Shown: positions 35,861 to 44,053, counted from the first letter of the stretch. The stretch is DNA of 64,000 bases from Prevotellaceae bacterium UBA4336 (GCA_002394305.1 DGTM01000011.1:49698-113697), one strand, 5' to 3'. Made by a program: numbers and translations. The notes: a model not told the origin generated them from the letters alone.

Positions 35861-36846
35861 CCCCTCTCGTCCTGCCAGCTGAAGAAGCCAGCCAGCAGTG
35901 TGCCCGAGATGCTGTGGTAGGCACACGAGATGGCGCAGGGGAAGACCGCCAGAGCCGCCATCGGGTTCATGGCAATCATGGCAGGCGAGGCGAAGAAGTT
36001 GCGGGCCAGCACCGTAGCCATGCCTGCGTTCTGCATGCCCACCTCGATGGAGAGCGTCCTGCTCTTCGCGGTGTCGAAGTGGAAAGCCTTGCCCACAAGG
36101 TAGCCCAGCAGGTAGCCCATGCCGTTGTGGAGCGTCACGACAGCCAGCGTCAGCAGTATGAGATGCAGGCCATTCTCCTTGAGCTGCGGGTGGACCGTAA
36201 AGATGACGCCGCCCACGATGCACGCCAGGCACAGCACACTCGCGCCCGGCATCACGCCCTGCAGCTGCCGGAAGTACGTCTTCCCGGACAGGAAAAAGTT
36301 GAACGCCACGCCCAGTGCCACTGGCAGCAGCGTCACGAGCAGGATGTTCTGGAACATGCCCCAGGCATCCACGTCAATCTCTGCCCCGGCCAGCCTTAGC
36401 ACCAGCAGCGGCGTCACGATGGGCGACAGGCACGTGCTCACCGTTGTCATGCCCACGCTGTAGGCCACGTCGCCACGGCAAAGGAAGCTCATGATGTTGC
36501 TGCTCACACCGCCCGGGCAGCAGCCAACCAGTATGATGCCGGCCGTCATGAAGCTGTCCAGGCCGAACATGTTTGCCAAGGCCCAGGCCACGAGCGGCAT
36601 GATGGTGTACTGCGCCACGGCTCCGATGAGGATGTCTATCGGCCGGGTGAGCAGGATGCGGAAGTCCTCGACCGAGAGCGTGCAGCCCATCGTCAGCATG
36701 ATAAGCCCGAGGATGACGGAAGCCCGCTGTCCCTGCTGCACCCACGCAAAAGCGTCGGGTACAAAGAAAGCCAGCACGGCAACCAGGATGATGAAGGGGC
36801 TCGTGTACCGAGCCAGCCAGCGACTAAAAGAAAGTAGTAGTGTCAT
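35815..36846 (-). CDS. Bile acid:sodium symporter (BASS) family transporter
   Basis: 343 residues from the ATG at 36844-36846; a full promoter lies 21 bases upstream, which rules out the in-frame start at 36897 that sits in the promoter. Ten predicted membrane segments with family motifs GLIMLTMGCTLSVEDF, GIILVGCCPGGVSSNIMSFL and GYLLGYLVGKAF, and the C-terminal segment FPCAISCAYHSISGTLLAGFF. BASS proteins import organic anions with sodium; the substrate is not predicted. The extreme C-terminus is repeat-derived and polar. Confidence 0.9.
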   Translation of the reverse strand: MTLLLSFSRWLARYTSPFIILVAVLAFFVPDAFAWVQQGQRASVILGLIMLTMGCTLSVEDFRILLTRPIDILIGAVAQYTIMPLVAWALANMFGLDSFMTAGIILVGCCPGGVSSNIMSFLCRGDVAYSVGMTTVSTCLSPIVTPLLVLRLAGAEIDVDAWGMFQNILLVTLLPVALGVAFNFFLSGKTYFRQLQGVMPGASVLCLACIVGGVIFTVHPQLKENGLHLILLTLAVVTLHNGMGYLLGYLVGKAFHFDTAKSRTLSIEVGMQNAGMATVLARNFFASPAMIAMNPMAALAVFPCAISCAYHSISGTLLAGFFSWQDERGMKMKGEKLKIKSEK

Positions 36847-36866
36847 GATGTAAAAGTTTTCAGTTG

Positions 36867-36898
36867 CAAAGTTACGAAGAAGCGTGGGAAGTGCCAAA
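36867..36898 (-). promoter_or_regulatory. Promoter of the BASS transporter gene
   Basis: Minus-strand -7 TAACTTTG (36867-36874) and -33 TTTG (36895-36898), spacer 20 bases. Predicted start of transcription is about 14 bases before the ATG. Confidence 0.75.
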
Positions 36899-37059
36899 GG
36901 AAAACCCGTTTTTATTTCTCTTTCCGCACAGAGCCGTCATTGCCGGAGCCTACCGCTTGCACAGAGGCCCGTGGAGAACGTCGGGAAGGCGCGAATGGGG
37001 AGGTTGGCTCCGCAGAAAGATGAATAAGCGAAAGAAACGCAAAAAAAGTGCGCCAAAAG

Positions 37060-37091
37060 TTTGGCTGTTCCGCGAAAAAGCTGTACCTTTG
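37060..37091 (+). promoter_or_regulatory. Promoter of tRNA-Met
   Basis: TTTG at 37060-37063 and TACCTTTG at 37084-37091, spacer 20 bases; 30 bases upstream of the tRNA. A full consensus match. Confidence 0.8.
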
Positions 37092-37121
37092 CGCTCGCAA
37101 TCGCACAAGAAGGTTGTGGAT

Positions 37122-37195
37122 GGCGGGATAGCTCAGCTGGTTAGAGCGTCGGATTCATAATCCGGAGGTCGTGGGATCGTGACCCACTCCCGCTA
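37122..37195 (+). tRNA. tRNA-Met(CAT), elongator type
   Basis: 74 bases, cloverleaf with acceptor stem GGCGGGA/TCCCGCT, anticodon loop TTCATAA (anticodon CAT) and no encoded CCA. The initiator hallmarks (C1-A72 mismatch, GGG anticodon stem) are absent, so it is elongator Met, although an Ile2 tRNA modified at C34 cannot be excluded. The T loop (ATCGTGA) has A54 and T58 instead of the usual T54 and A58. Confidence 0.88.
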
Positions 37196-37224
37196 CAGAA
37201 GTATCGTTTACAACATAGTTGAGC

Positions 37225-37268
37225 ATTAACCCCGCGAGGCCAACCGCCAGCGGGGTTAATCGTTTTTA
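37225..37268 (+). terminator. Terminator of tRNA-Met
   Basis: ATTAACCCCGC (37225-37235) pairs perfectly with GCGGGGTTAAT (37250-37260), followed by CGTTTTTA. 30 bases after the tRNA. Confidence 0.85.
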
Positions 37269-37368
37269 TGGCACCGCCGCGTCGCAAAGGTTTCACCGCC
37301 GCGTCGCAAAAAAAGAAAGAAGCGCACGTCGGACGGCTGTCGTCCAGTGCACTTCTTGCCAAGCCTTG

Positions 37369-37450
37369 TACCCCGAGCCGGGGTCGAACCGGCACAGGTT
37401 GCCCTATCGGTGTTTGAGACCGACGCGTCTACCGATTCCGCCATCGGGGC
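37369..37450 (-). tRNA. tRNA-Leu(CAA)
   Basis: 82 bases on the minus strand: acceptor GCCCCGA/TCGGGGT, long variable arm, T arm GCCGG-TTCGACC-CCGGC and anticodon loop CTCAAAC giving CAA for codon UUG. No encoded CCA. Confidence 0.92.
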
Positions 37451-37462
37451 TCCAAGCGTGTG

Positions 37463-37470
37463 CAAAGGTA
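37463..37470 (-). promoter_or_regulatory. -7 element of tRNA-Leu promoter
   Basis: Minus-strand TACCTTTG 13 bases upstream of the tRNA. The -33 region lies in a GTGAAAA microrepeat without a TTTG at standard spacing. Confidence 0.55.
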
Positions 37471-37474
37471 CAAC

Positions 37475-37512
37475 AAAAAGTGAAAAGTGAAAAATGAAAA
37501 GTGAAAAAATAT
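37475..37512. repeat. AAAGTGAAAAATG microrepeat
   Basis: Tandem GTGAAAA/ATGAAAA units upstream of tRNA-Leu, same family as the tract at 35793-35860. Confidence 0.55.
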
Positions 37513-37624
37513 TGGTTATCCACTGCTTTTTGTCCTTTTACCTTCTGGCTTTGGGCACTTAACCCTAAACTTTTACGTCTCTGTGCCGTGCGAAACGCTC
37601 GTTTCCTGCCGGAGAGCATCCCAG

Positions 37625-37687
37625 CCGGAACGTTCTCTTATACCGGAAGCCCCAGACGCTTAAACCGGAAGCCCCTGGCTCTTATTA
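37625..37687. repeat. 22-bp repeat array, second locus
   Basis: About three units of CCGGAAGCCCCnnnnGCTTAnA (37625, 37643, 37665), related to the array at 34216-34311. Like that array, it lies directly downstream of a minus-strand gene's stop codon. Confidence 0.7.
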
Positions 37688-37722
37688 GTGGCGAGGCACG
37701 GAGCTGGAATTGGAGACGTGCC

Positions 37723-38454
37723 TCAGAACGCTACTTTCAGGCCGACGGTCATGCTGCTGAAGCTCGGGCCGCGGCTGCTCCTCAGCACGTTGAAGGGGTT
37801 GTACTTGTAGTAGATGCCGATGTGATGCACGTTGATTTCGGCCCCTACGCCGACGGAGAAACGGTTCTGGTGCACGTTGCCGCTGGTCAGTTTCTCCGAC
37901 TCGCCGTTCACATAGTAGCGTGTCTTGAGCGAGCCGTAGGGCGTGAAGTACAGCTCGGGGCCGATGGCGAAGTAGGTTTTCTTGCTGAAGAAGTGGTAGT
38001 ACTTGAGCGGGAAGGAGAGGCTGAAGGTGTGGATGCGGCTGAACTTGGGCTCTACACCTTCGGGATAGTCCTGCATCGTGATGATGCCCAGCTCGTCCTT
38101 GGCGAATCGCTTGAAGTCGGTGACGCGGTAGTTGCGCCAGTCGAAGCCCATACCGATGCGCAGGAAGTCCTTCTTGCCGATGCGGGTCTTTGCGCTGATG
38201 ACGTCGCCCCATTCTATCTCGTAGGACTGCCCCATGTCGATGCTGACGTCCTTCGCCTGACCTATTCCGGTGATGAAGCCGAAGGAGAAGCTGCTGCTGA
38301 GTTCTATTACCACTTCCTTGCCGCTGCTCACCTTCAGCATGGGCAGCTCGAAGTCCCAGCCGCCGGGATTCTCTTCGTCGTTCTTGTCTCGGGCCAGCAC
38401 GCTTGTCTGTCCCACCATTGCCAACACGAGGATGGCTGTAAGAAACTGTTTCAT
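37723..38454 (-). CDS. Outer-membrane beta-barrel protein of the sigma-factor cluster
   Basis: 243 residues. Signal peptide MKQFLTAILVLAMVGQTSVLA, then alternating amphipathic strands (VVIELSSSFSFGFITGIG, FLRIGMGFDWRNYRVTDF, TYFAIGPELYFTPYGSLKTRYYV, FSVGVGAEINVHHIGIYYKY) and a terminal VGLKVAF. Fourth gene of the minus-strand cluster that begins with the ECF sigma factor, so likely under its control or a feedback output. A GAGGCACG/CGTGCCTC hairpin spans the stop codon (37693-37724). Confidence 0.8.
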   Translation of the reverse strand: MKQFLTAILVLAMVGQTSVLARDKNDEENPGGWDFELPMLKVSSGKEVVIELSSSFSFGFITGIGQAKDVSIDMGQSYEIEWGDVISAKTRIGKKDFLRIGMGFDWRNYRVTDFKRFAKDELGIITMQDYPEGVEPKFSRIHTFSLSFPLKYYHFFSKKTYFAIGPELYFTPYGSLKTRYYVNGESEKLTSGNVHQNRFSVGVGAEINVHHIGIYYKYNPFNVLRSSRGPSFSSMTVGLKVAF

Positions 38455-38473
38455 AGTCTGGATATGTGTGTGG

Positions 38474-38932
38474 TTATTTCTTCTTGAACGTCTTCCTCAG
38501 GTCGGCGAGGCTGGCTTTGCCCTCCATGTAGACGAGGGTGATGGTGTGCTCTGCCATGTTTGTCCGGCTCTGATAGCAGATGTACCGGTGCAGGCCTTTC
38601 CTGATGTCGGCAATCTGCACGATGGCGTAGTAGAGGTGACCGTCGCGGTACTCCAGCTCCAGATTCTCGTCGTCGTCGGAGAGTCGCCCCTTCATGTCTT
38701 CCTCGAAGAGCGCCTCCACCCTGTCGCGCTGCGTGCTGCTGGTGGTGAACTTGACGGTGTGGAGCACCTTCAGCTTGTAGGGCTCGAGGCTCTCCCCCTT
38801 GACGAGGCTCTCCTGTAGGGCCAGTTCGTTGACGATGTTCCCCTTGAATACTTCGTCGATTCGTAGGCCCTTCTGTGCCGAGAGGGGCAGAGCGGCGACG
38901 ATGGCGACGAGCGTTATGAGTAGCTGTTTCAT
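38474..38932 (-). CDS. Exported ~150-residue protein of the sigma-factor cluster (DUF6108-like)
   Basis: 152 residues with signal peptide MKQLLITLVAIVAALPLSAQ. The mature part has IDEVFKGNIVNELALQESLVKGESLEPYKLKVLHTVKF and ends in a basic tail KTFKKK. I believe it belongs to the DUF6108 group of Bacteroidetes, but that is from memory. The start overlaps the anti-sigma stop by ATGA. Likely periplasmic partner in the ECF regulatory circuit. Confidence 0.65.
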   Translation of the reverse strand: MKQLLITLVAIVAALPLSAQKGLRIDEVFKGNIVNELALQESLVKGESLEPYKLKVLHTVKFTTSSTQRDRVEALFEEDMKGRLSDDDENLELEYRDGHLYYAIVQIADIRKGLHRYICYQSRTNMAEHTITLVYMEGKASLADLRKTFKKK

Positions 38933-39480
38933 AGTCCGTTGAATATGTTGCTGAGTTGTTCTTCCTGGTTTCCGTTGCTGAATATCTCCTGCAAGGCTTC
39001 CTGTCCCATCCGCATGGCCGCCTGCTTGTCGTCGAGTTTTTTGCCGTCGACATAGGCAACAGCCATGCTTTCCTCTTCCAGCCGAAGCGGTGCCAGCAGG
39101 ATGAAGGCGAAGGCGGCAATGCAGGCTGCAGCGAGCAGGAGGCCAAGCCTGTGGGACCCTCTCCCAGCCTCTCCCTTGCAGGGAGAGGAGTAGTTACTTT
39201 TGTTCCCCGCTAAGCCTCCATTGGTATCTGCTCCTCTCCCAACAAGGGAGAGGTCGGGAGAGGGTCTGTCTGCCGCCAACCTGTCAAGGGCTTGAACGGA
39301 AGGCGTTGGCTGCGTCTCGCCGAGCAGGGCAAACATCTGCGCGTAGGGCATCAGGTCGGCAGGCAGGCGGTCGGCGTGGCCCAGGTATTCGCCCAGCTGT
39401 TGCAGCTCTTCCTGCGTGCTCTCGCCGTCGAGGTAGCGGGTCAGGAGCAGGCGTATGTTTTCCGGTGTTACCTTATTCAT
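38929..39480 (-). CDS. Anti-sigma factor-like membrane protein
   Basis: 183 residues. N-terminal cytoplasmic part (NIRLLLTRYLDGESTQEELQQLGEYL) typical of short Bacteroidetes anti-sigma factors, one membrane segment (LGLLLAAACIAAFAFILLAPL) and an extracytoplasmic tail. Begins 13 bases after the ECF sigma gene. Between the cytoplasmic part and the membrane segment, residues about 71-109 come from two inverted GC-rich repeats. Binds and silences the sigma factor until an envelope signal releases it, by analogy. Confidence 0.75.
   Translation of the reverse strand: MNKVTPENIRLLLTRYLDGESTQEELQQLGEYLGHADRLPADLMPYAQMFALLGETQPTPSVQALDRLAADRPSPDLSLVGRGADTNGGLAGNKSNYSSPCKGEAGRGSHRLGLLLAAACIAAFAFILLAPLRLEEESMAVAYVDGKKLDDKQAAMRMGQEALQEIFSNGNQEEQLSNIFNGL
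39155..39266. repeat. Pair of inverted GC-rich repeats inside the anti-sigma gene
   Basis: 39155-39190 and the reverse complement of 39231-39266 match at 32 of 36 bases. They bracket 40 bases. The second copy is also nearly identical to the repeat at 3551-3587. The whole 112-base unit is read in frame. Confidence 0.85.
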
Positions 39481-39493
39481 GTTACTATGGCTT

Positions 39494-39994
39494 TTAGGTT
39501 TCGTTTCGTTTCATGAACTTCTCCAGGAGTTTCTTCCTGGCTTTCGAGAGGGCGGTGCGGACGGTGGTCTCGCTGATGCCGAGGAGTTCTGCTATCTCGC
39601 TGTTCTCCAGCCCGTCCTGCTGGCTCATCCGGAGTATCTGCATCTGTGCGGCAGGGAGCTCGCCGATGCGGTCCTCCAGCCACCGGGCATTTTCCTTCTC
39701 CTCGAGCATCCACTCCGAATCGTGTGCCGAGGCGAGCTTTATCTCCTCGTTCAGTTCTAAGGGGACGACCTTCCGCTTGCGGAGTTTGGAGATACACAGG
39801 TTGCGGCAGATGGCATACGTCAGTGCCCTGACGGAGCGGACGGCGTCGAGCTGGTGGCGGATGCTCCAGAGGCGCAGCAGTGTGTCCTGCACGTTGTCCT
39901 CCGCCTCGGCCTGGCTGCCCAGGAAGCGGCGGCTGACGGCCAGGATGTCGGCCCTCAGGTCACGTGCCAGTATGCAGAACGCTTCTTTCTCCAT
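39494..39994 (-). CDS. ECF-type RNA polymerase sigma factor
   Basis: 166 residues from the ATG at 39992-39994; the longer open frame up to 40180 overlaps the terminator and 3' end of the GH97 gene and is rejected. Region 2 (residues about 10-75: ADILAVSRRFLGSQAEAEDNVQDTLLRLWSIRHQL) and region 4 (residues about 105-155: AQMQILRMSQQDGLENSEIAELLGISETTVRTALSKARKKL) are both complete. First gene of a cluster with anti-sigma, a DUF6108-like protein and an outer-membrane barrel. Confidence 0.92.
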   Translation of the reverse strand: MEKEAFCILARDLRADILAVSRRFLGSQAEAEDNVQDTLLRLWSIRHQLDAVRSVRALTYAICRNLCISKLRKRKVVPLELNEEIKLASAHDSEWMLEEKENARWLEDRIGELPAAQMQILRMSQQDGLENSEIAELLGISETTVRTALSKARKKLLEKFMKRNET

Positions 39995-40088
39995 CGTGCT
40001 TCGTTGCTCTCTGTTATAATGACGCAAAAGGGGCCGTTTTGTTCCCGCTGATGCGAAAAAAAGTTTGTGCCATGCTCCGGCGGATAAA

Positions 40089-40132
40089 GGAAAAGCGGGC
40101 GAAGACCGACGGCCCGGCTGGTCTTCGCCCGC
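40089..40132 (-). terminator. Terminator of the GH97 gene
   Basis: Inverted repeat GCGGGCGAAGACC (40095-40107) and GGTCTTCGCCCGC (40120-40132); on the minus strand a TTTT run follows. Located 27 bases after the GH97 stop. Confidence 0.85.
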
Positions 40133-40158
40133 TTGCTGATGTGTGGCAGGATGCTGTG

Positions 40159-42105
40159 TCAGAGGTCGATGCGTGCGCACCAGCCGCCGTTGCGGACCAT
40201 GTGGATGGGCTGGACGGTCGTGCTGCCTACCTTGCTCTCCTTGCGGAGGTAGTCCATGGCGATGATGTGTGCGTTCACGCCGTCCTCGAAGCTCGTCATC
40301 TTGTACTGCTTGCCTGCGGGCAGGAAGTCGAGCTTCAGCTCAATGTTGCGCTCGGTGCTGTTCGTGATGCCGCCGATGAACCACTGGTTGCCTTTGCGCT
40401 TTGCCGTCACGCAGTACTGGCCGGCTTCGGCTGCGAGGACGCGTGTCTCGTCCCAGTTGACGGGCACGCTGGTGAGGAAGTCGCGGCAGTCGGGCCACTG
40501 GTCGTAGCGGCAGGGGTTGTCCATGAGCATCTGCAGGTTGCTCTCGGCAAGCACGAAGATGGCCAGGTTGAAGGCCTTTGTGCCCACGCCGGCGCAGATG
40601 GGACGGCCTCCGTGGTGGCGCTCCGGCTGGTAGTTGAGCATGGAGCCGGGCGTATAGTCCATCGGTCCGACGGCATTGCGTATGAAGGGCAGCCATACGC
40701 TGTTGTCGGGCTTGCAGCTCCCGTTGTACTCCATGCCGCGCACACCTTCGTAGGTCAGCACGTTGGGGTACTTGTAGTCCAGGCCGCTGGGGTGGAAGGC
40801 GCCGTGGAAGTCGACGAAGATATGGTGCTTGGCAGCTTCACGGGCCACGCGCTCGTAGAAGTTCACCATCCATTGGTCCTGACGGTCCATGAAGTCAATC
40901 TTCGTGCCCTTGATGCCCCACTCCTCAAACTTCTCGAAGAGGTCCATGTGGTGCTCTACGGTGAGCCACGGGAGCCAAAGGATGACGCCTACGCCTTTGC
41001 TCTTGCCGTAGGCGATGATTTCGGGCAGATGCACTTCGGGGTTGGTCTCGAAGGGGTTGCGTGTGTTTTTTGCCCAGCCTTCGTCGATGAGGATGTAGCC
41101 CACGCCGTTGCGGGCGGCGAAGTCGATGAAGTACTTGTAGGTGTCGAGGTTGATGCCCGACTTGAACGTCACCTCCGGGCCGAAGGGAATGCCGTTGAGC
41201 CAGTCCCAGCAGGTCTGTCCGACCTTAATCCAGCTGGGGTCGCCGATGGCGTTCGCGGGAGCCAGGCGGACAGGCATCGTGCTTTCGACGAGCTGGCCGT
41301 CTTGCTGCGTGATGAGCATGTAGCGCCAGGGGAAGGTGCGGGTGCCCGATGTCTTGGCTACGTACGGGGCCTCCTTCAGGATCTTGTGCCTGCGGTCGCC
41401 GTCGTCCTCGTATTCGGTGGGGCACTTGGGCTGGATGATGGCGAAGGCGTTGCTGCCCTCGCCTGTTGACTTGAGGAACGTCCCGGGATAGTCGAACAGG
41501 TCGAACTCGCTGATGAGGACCTTCTGCCGCTCTCCCATCACGAGGATGGGCAGCTCGCTCATCTTGTCGTCGGCCTTCCACTCGTTGCTTGCCACGACGG
41601 AGTAGTTCTCTTCGCAGCTTGTCTTGAAGGCGCCGGCCTGCTGCATCACGAGCTTGGCAGGCGAGGCGAGCTGCCAGGTGCCGTCCTCGCCCATCACCTC
41701 GATGTCGCCCTTCAGGGCTGTGACGAAGCGGTAGGCCACGCCGTCGTCGTAGATGCGCCACTCCAACTTGTAGCCTCCGCCGAAGGTGAGGGTGAGCAGG
41801 GTGTAGGTGTTGTCCACCTTGCTGAACTTCAGTGGATGGATGGGCGTGACGGTCTCGCTGACCTTCTGCACCTTTTTGCCCTTCAGGACGGGCTTCTCGC
41901 CGAGGGTGCGGTCGCTGAGGGTCATGCCGATGTGGCACTGCTTGAACAGCAGCTCGCCGTGGCTCTCTACGTCGTAGTAGATGCGGTCGGCTGCGGTGAC
42001 GGTCACTTTCGTCTGTCCGTCGGGACTCGTTGCGCTGACTTGTTTCTGTGCGTGTGCGACGATGCAGGAAAGCAGCATCACCGCGATGGAAAAGGTTTTC
42101 TTCAT
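40159..42105 (-). CDS. GH97 alpha-glycosidase, probably retaining (alpha-galactosidase-like)
   Basis: 648 residues. Signal peptide MKKTFSIAVMLLSCIVAHA; N-terminal sandwich (20-270: SPDGQTKVTVTAADRIYYDVE...YRFVTALKGDIEV), (beta/alpha)8 barrel (WCWDWLNGIPFG-type opening, YILIDEGWAK, GVILWLPWLTVEHHM, IKGTKIDFMDRQDQWMV), C-terminal beta domain. GH97 splits into inverting glucosidases (glutamate base, SusB) and retaining members with an Asp nucleophile in the position of the KIDFMD motif; the latter is present here, arguing for the retaining alpha-galactosidase branch. Substrate remains inference. Last gene after the FKBP group. Confidence 0.85.
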   Translation of the reverse strand: MKKTFSIAVMLLSCIVAHAQKQVSATSPDGQTKVTVTAADRIYYDVESHGELLFKQCHIGMTLSDRTLGEKPVLKGKKVQKVSETVTPIHPLKFSKVDNTYTLLTLTFGGGYKLEWRIYDDGVAYRFVTALKGDIEVMGEDGTWQLASPAKLVMQQAGAFKTSCEENYSVVASNEWKADDKMSELPILVMGERQKVLISEFDLFDYPGTFLKSTGEGSNAFAIIQPKCPTEYEDDGDRRHKILKEAPYVAKTSGTRTFPWRYMLITQQDGQLVESTMPVRLAPANAIGDPSWIKVGQTCWDWLNGIPFGPEVTFKSGINLDTYKYFIDFAARNGVGYILIDEGWAKNTRNPFETNPEVHLPEIIAYGKSKGVGVILWLPWLTVEHHMDLFEKFEEWGIKGTKIDFMDRQDQWMVNFYERVAREAAKHHIFVDFHGAFHPSGLDYKYPNVLTYEGVRGMEYNGSCKPDNSVWLPFIRNAVGPMDYTPGSMLNYQPERHHGGRPICAGVGTKAFNLAIFVLAESNLQMLMDNPCRYDQWPDCRDFLTSVPVNWDETRVLAAEAGQYCVTAKRKGNQWFIGGITNSTERNIELKLDFLPAGKQYKMTSFEDGVNAHIIAMDYLRKESKVGSTTVQPIHMVRNGGWCARIDL

Positions 42106-42155
42106 GGATGGAAAGTTGTTAGGGGCGCTTAGCTACCCGATGCTGCGAGGCGGGT

Positions 42156-43058
42156 TTACTTCGCAGAATCTTTTTCTATCTCCAGGAGCTCTACGGTAAA
42201 GATGAGGCAGGAGAAGGGTGGAATCTTGCTCTGCTCGCGGTCGCCATAGGCCAGGTTCTGCGGAACGTAGATTTCCCACTTGCTGCCTACGGGCATCATG
42301 CAGAGCGCCTCTGTCCAGCCCGCAATGACCTGCCCGACGGGGAAGGTGACGGGCTTGCCGCGCTTGTAGGAGCTGTCGAACTCGGTGCCGTCGATGAGGT
42401 GGCCTTCGTAGTTCACCTTCACCTTGTCCTCCTTCTTGGGCATCTCGCCGGTGCCTGCGGTCAGTATCTTGTACTGCAGGCCGCTGGGAGTCACCTTCAC
42501 GCTGTCCTTCTTGGCATTGGCCTTGAGGAACTCCTCTCCGGCGATGCGGTTGGCACCGTACTTCTTCTCCATTGCCACGCGATGGTAGTACTCCATCTGC
42601 TTCTTGACGATGGCCTGCGAGCTGTCCATGGGAACTGTGACGTTCTGGCCGGAGAAGCCGTCGAGGAAGCCTTGCACGAAGAGCGTTTTGTTCAGGATGT
42701 CGGTGCTGTCGTTCACTTGCTTTGAGGCATTGGGGTAGACCTGTTCCTCCACTTGCTGGCGGATTTCGATGCCGGCCAGACGTGCTTTCTCGCGTTTGTC
42801 GGCCTCGCTGAGCTCCTTCTGCTGGAAGCCTTTCAGGAAGTCGACGACGTAGGTCGTGTCGACACCCATGCGCTGAGCCAGGTACATCTTCAGGCCGTTG
42901 GAGTTGGCGCGGCCGAAGTGATAGCTGAATGTGTCGACGCTTACCGTGTCGACCACCTCAACGGGCTGCTTGGATTTCTTCTTCTTGCCGTTCTTCTTGG
43001 CAGCACCTGCGCCCAGCGAGATGCAGGCGCAGAGTGCAAAGAGAATAAGTTTTTTCAT
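42156..43058 (-). CDS. FKBP-type peptidyl-prolyl isomerase, exported
   Basis: 300 residues. Signal peptide MKKLILFALCACISLGAGA, basic KKNGKKKKSK stretch, then an FKBP-N dimerisation region (SYHFGRANSNGLKMYLAQRMGVDTTYVVDFLKGFQ) and a C-terminal FKBP catalytic domain (SGLQYKILTAGTGEMPKKEDKVKVNYEGHLIDGTEFDSS...GWTEALCMMPVGSKWEIYVPQNLAYG). Chaperone/isomerase of envelope proteins. Second and third of three FKBP genes in tandem precede it, and GH97 follows after 50 bases. Confidence 0.92.
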   Translation of the reverse strand: MKKLILFALCACISLGAGAAKKNGKKKKSKQPVEVVDTVSVDTFSYHFGRANSNGLKMYLAQRMGVDTTYVVDFLKGFQQKELSEADKREKARLAGIEIRQQVEEQVYPNASKQVNDSTDILNKTLFVQGFLDGFSGQNVTVPMDSSQAIVKKQMEYYHRVAMEKKYGANRIAGEEFLKANAKKDSVKVTPSGLQYKILTAGTGEMPKKEDKVKVNYEGHLIDGTEFDSSYKRGKPVTFPVGQVIAGWTEALCMMPVGSKWEIYVPQNLAYGDREQSKIPPFSCLIFTVELLEIEKDSAK

Positions 43059-43079
43059 CTTATTGACTTGTTGTGAAGA

Positions 43080-43174
43080 GTGGTTAGGAGTTAGGGGTTA
43101 GAGGATACTTGGGGCTCCGTAGAAGCGGCCACAGCATTCCTCTAACCTCTAACCACTAACCACTAACCTCTAAC
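43080..43174. repeat. TTAGGGG/CCTCTAACC hairpin repeat between two FKBP genes
   Basis: GTGGTTAGGAGTTAGGGG units (43080-43104) complementary to CCTCTAACC and CCACTAACC units (43139-43174). Same family as 5941-6032. Confidence 0.75.
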
Positions 43175-43186
43175 TTGTTTGTTCGA

Positions 43187-44053
43187 TTATTCGATGCCCA
43201 GCAGTTCAATCTTGAAGATGAGGCAGGAGTAGGGTGTAATCTTGCCGGCCTCGCGCTCGCCATAAGCCTGTTCCTGGGGGATGTAGACCATCCATGTGGA
43301 GCCGACGGGCATCTTTGTCAGGGCCTTCGTCCAGCCGGGGATGACCTGGTTGCAACGGAACTTGGCGGGCTCGCCGCGCTTGTAGCTGCTGTCGAAGATA
43401 GTGTCGTTGAGGAGCTTGCCCTCGTAGTTGACGCTGACGCGACTGGTGTCGGCGGGGATGGCACCCTTACCTTCTGTGATGACTTCGTAGTAGACGCCGT
43501 CGCCCAGCTCCTGGATGCCTTCCTTCTTGGCAACTTCGGCCATGTAGTCCTCGCACTGCTTCTTCCAGTCGCCGAACTTCTCAGCCATGAACTTCTCCTT
43601 TACTTCCTGCATCTTTGTCTGAGCCGTGGCAGCAGCCTCGTCGACGGTCATCAGGCCGTTCTTGCCTGTGGTGCCGGAGATGAAGCCTGCCATGAAGTTC
43701 TTCAGGCTGATGGTGCGTGTGCTGTCGTCGCCGAAGACTTCGTAGTTGATGCCTTTGATCATCTGCTGGCTGACCTGCTGACCAATCTGCAGACCTGCGT
43801 AGTAGGCGGCCTTCTTCTTGTTGTCGCCGGCATTGGCAGCCTCGTTCAGGCCTTTGATGAACTCGTCGATGTAGGTTGTGTCGACGCCCATGCGCTGGGT
43901 CAGGTATTCCTTCAGACCCTGTGTCTGAGCCAGACCGATAGCGTAGCTCAGGGTATCAACGTCGTCCTTCAGATTAGCTTTGGGAGTGCCGTTCGTGCAG
44001 CTTCCCATGATAGCAGCCAGTGCTACGGCTGCAAGGATTGAAAACTTCTTCAT
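43187..44053 (-). CDS. FKBP-type peptidyl-prolyl isomerase, lipoprotein
   Basis: 288 residues. Lipoprotein signal MKKFSILAAVALAAIMGSC with cysteine at the cleavage site. FKBP-N region (LSYAIGLAQTQGLKEYLTQRMGVDTTYIDEFIKG) is closely related to that of the neighbouring gene, so the pair is a tandem duplication. Catalytic domain with VSVNYEGKLLNDTIFDSSYKRGEP, GWTKALTKMPVGSTWMVYIPQEQAYGE and PYSCLIFKIELLGIE. Anchored outward in the periplasm or on the surface. Confidence 0.92.
   Translation of the reverse strand: MKKFSILAAVALAAIMGSCTNGTPKANLKDDVDTLSYAIGLAQTQGLKEYLTQRMGVDTTYIDEFIKGLNEAANAGDNKKKAAYYAGLQIGQQVSQQMIKGINYEVFGDDSTRTISLKNFMAGFISGTTGKNGLMTVDEAAATAQTKMQEVKEKFMAEKFGDWKKQCEDYMAEVAKKEGIQELGDGVYYEVITEGKGAIPADTSRVSVNYEGKLLNDTIFDSSYKRGEPAKFRCNQVIPGWTKALTKMPVGSTWMVYIPQEQAYGEREAGKITPYSCLIFKIELLGIE

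Noticed and set aside
39995..40180. N-terminal extension of the ECF sigma factor to 40180
   Set aside because: It overlaps the GH97 terminator and coding region and has no family similarity; the standard sigma start is at 39994.
40001..41469. Long plus-strand open frame (about 500 codons) opposite GH97
   Set aside because: Shadow frame of the GC-rich GH97 gene; composition is valine/alanine/histidine-rich with no family signature.
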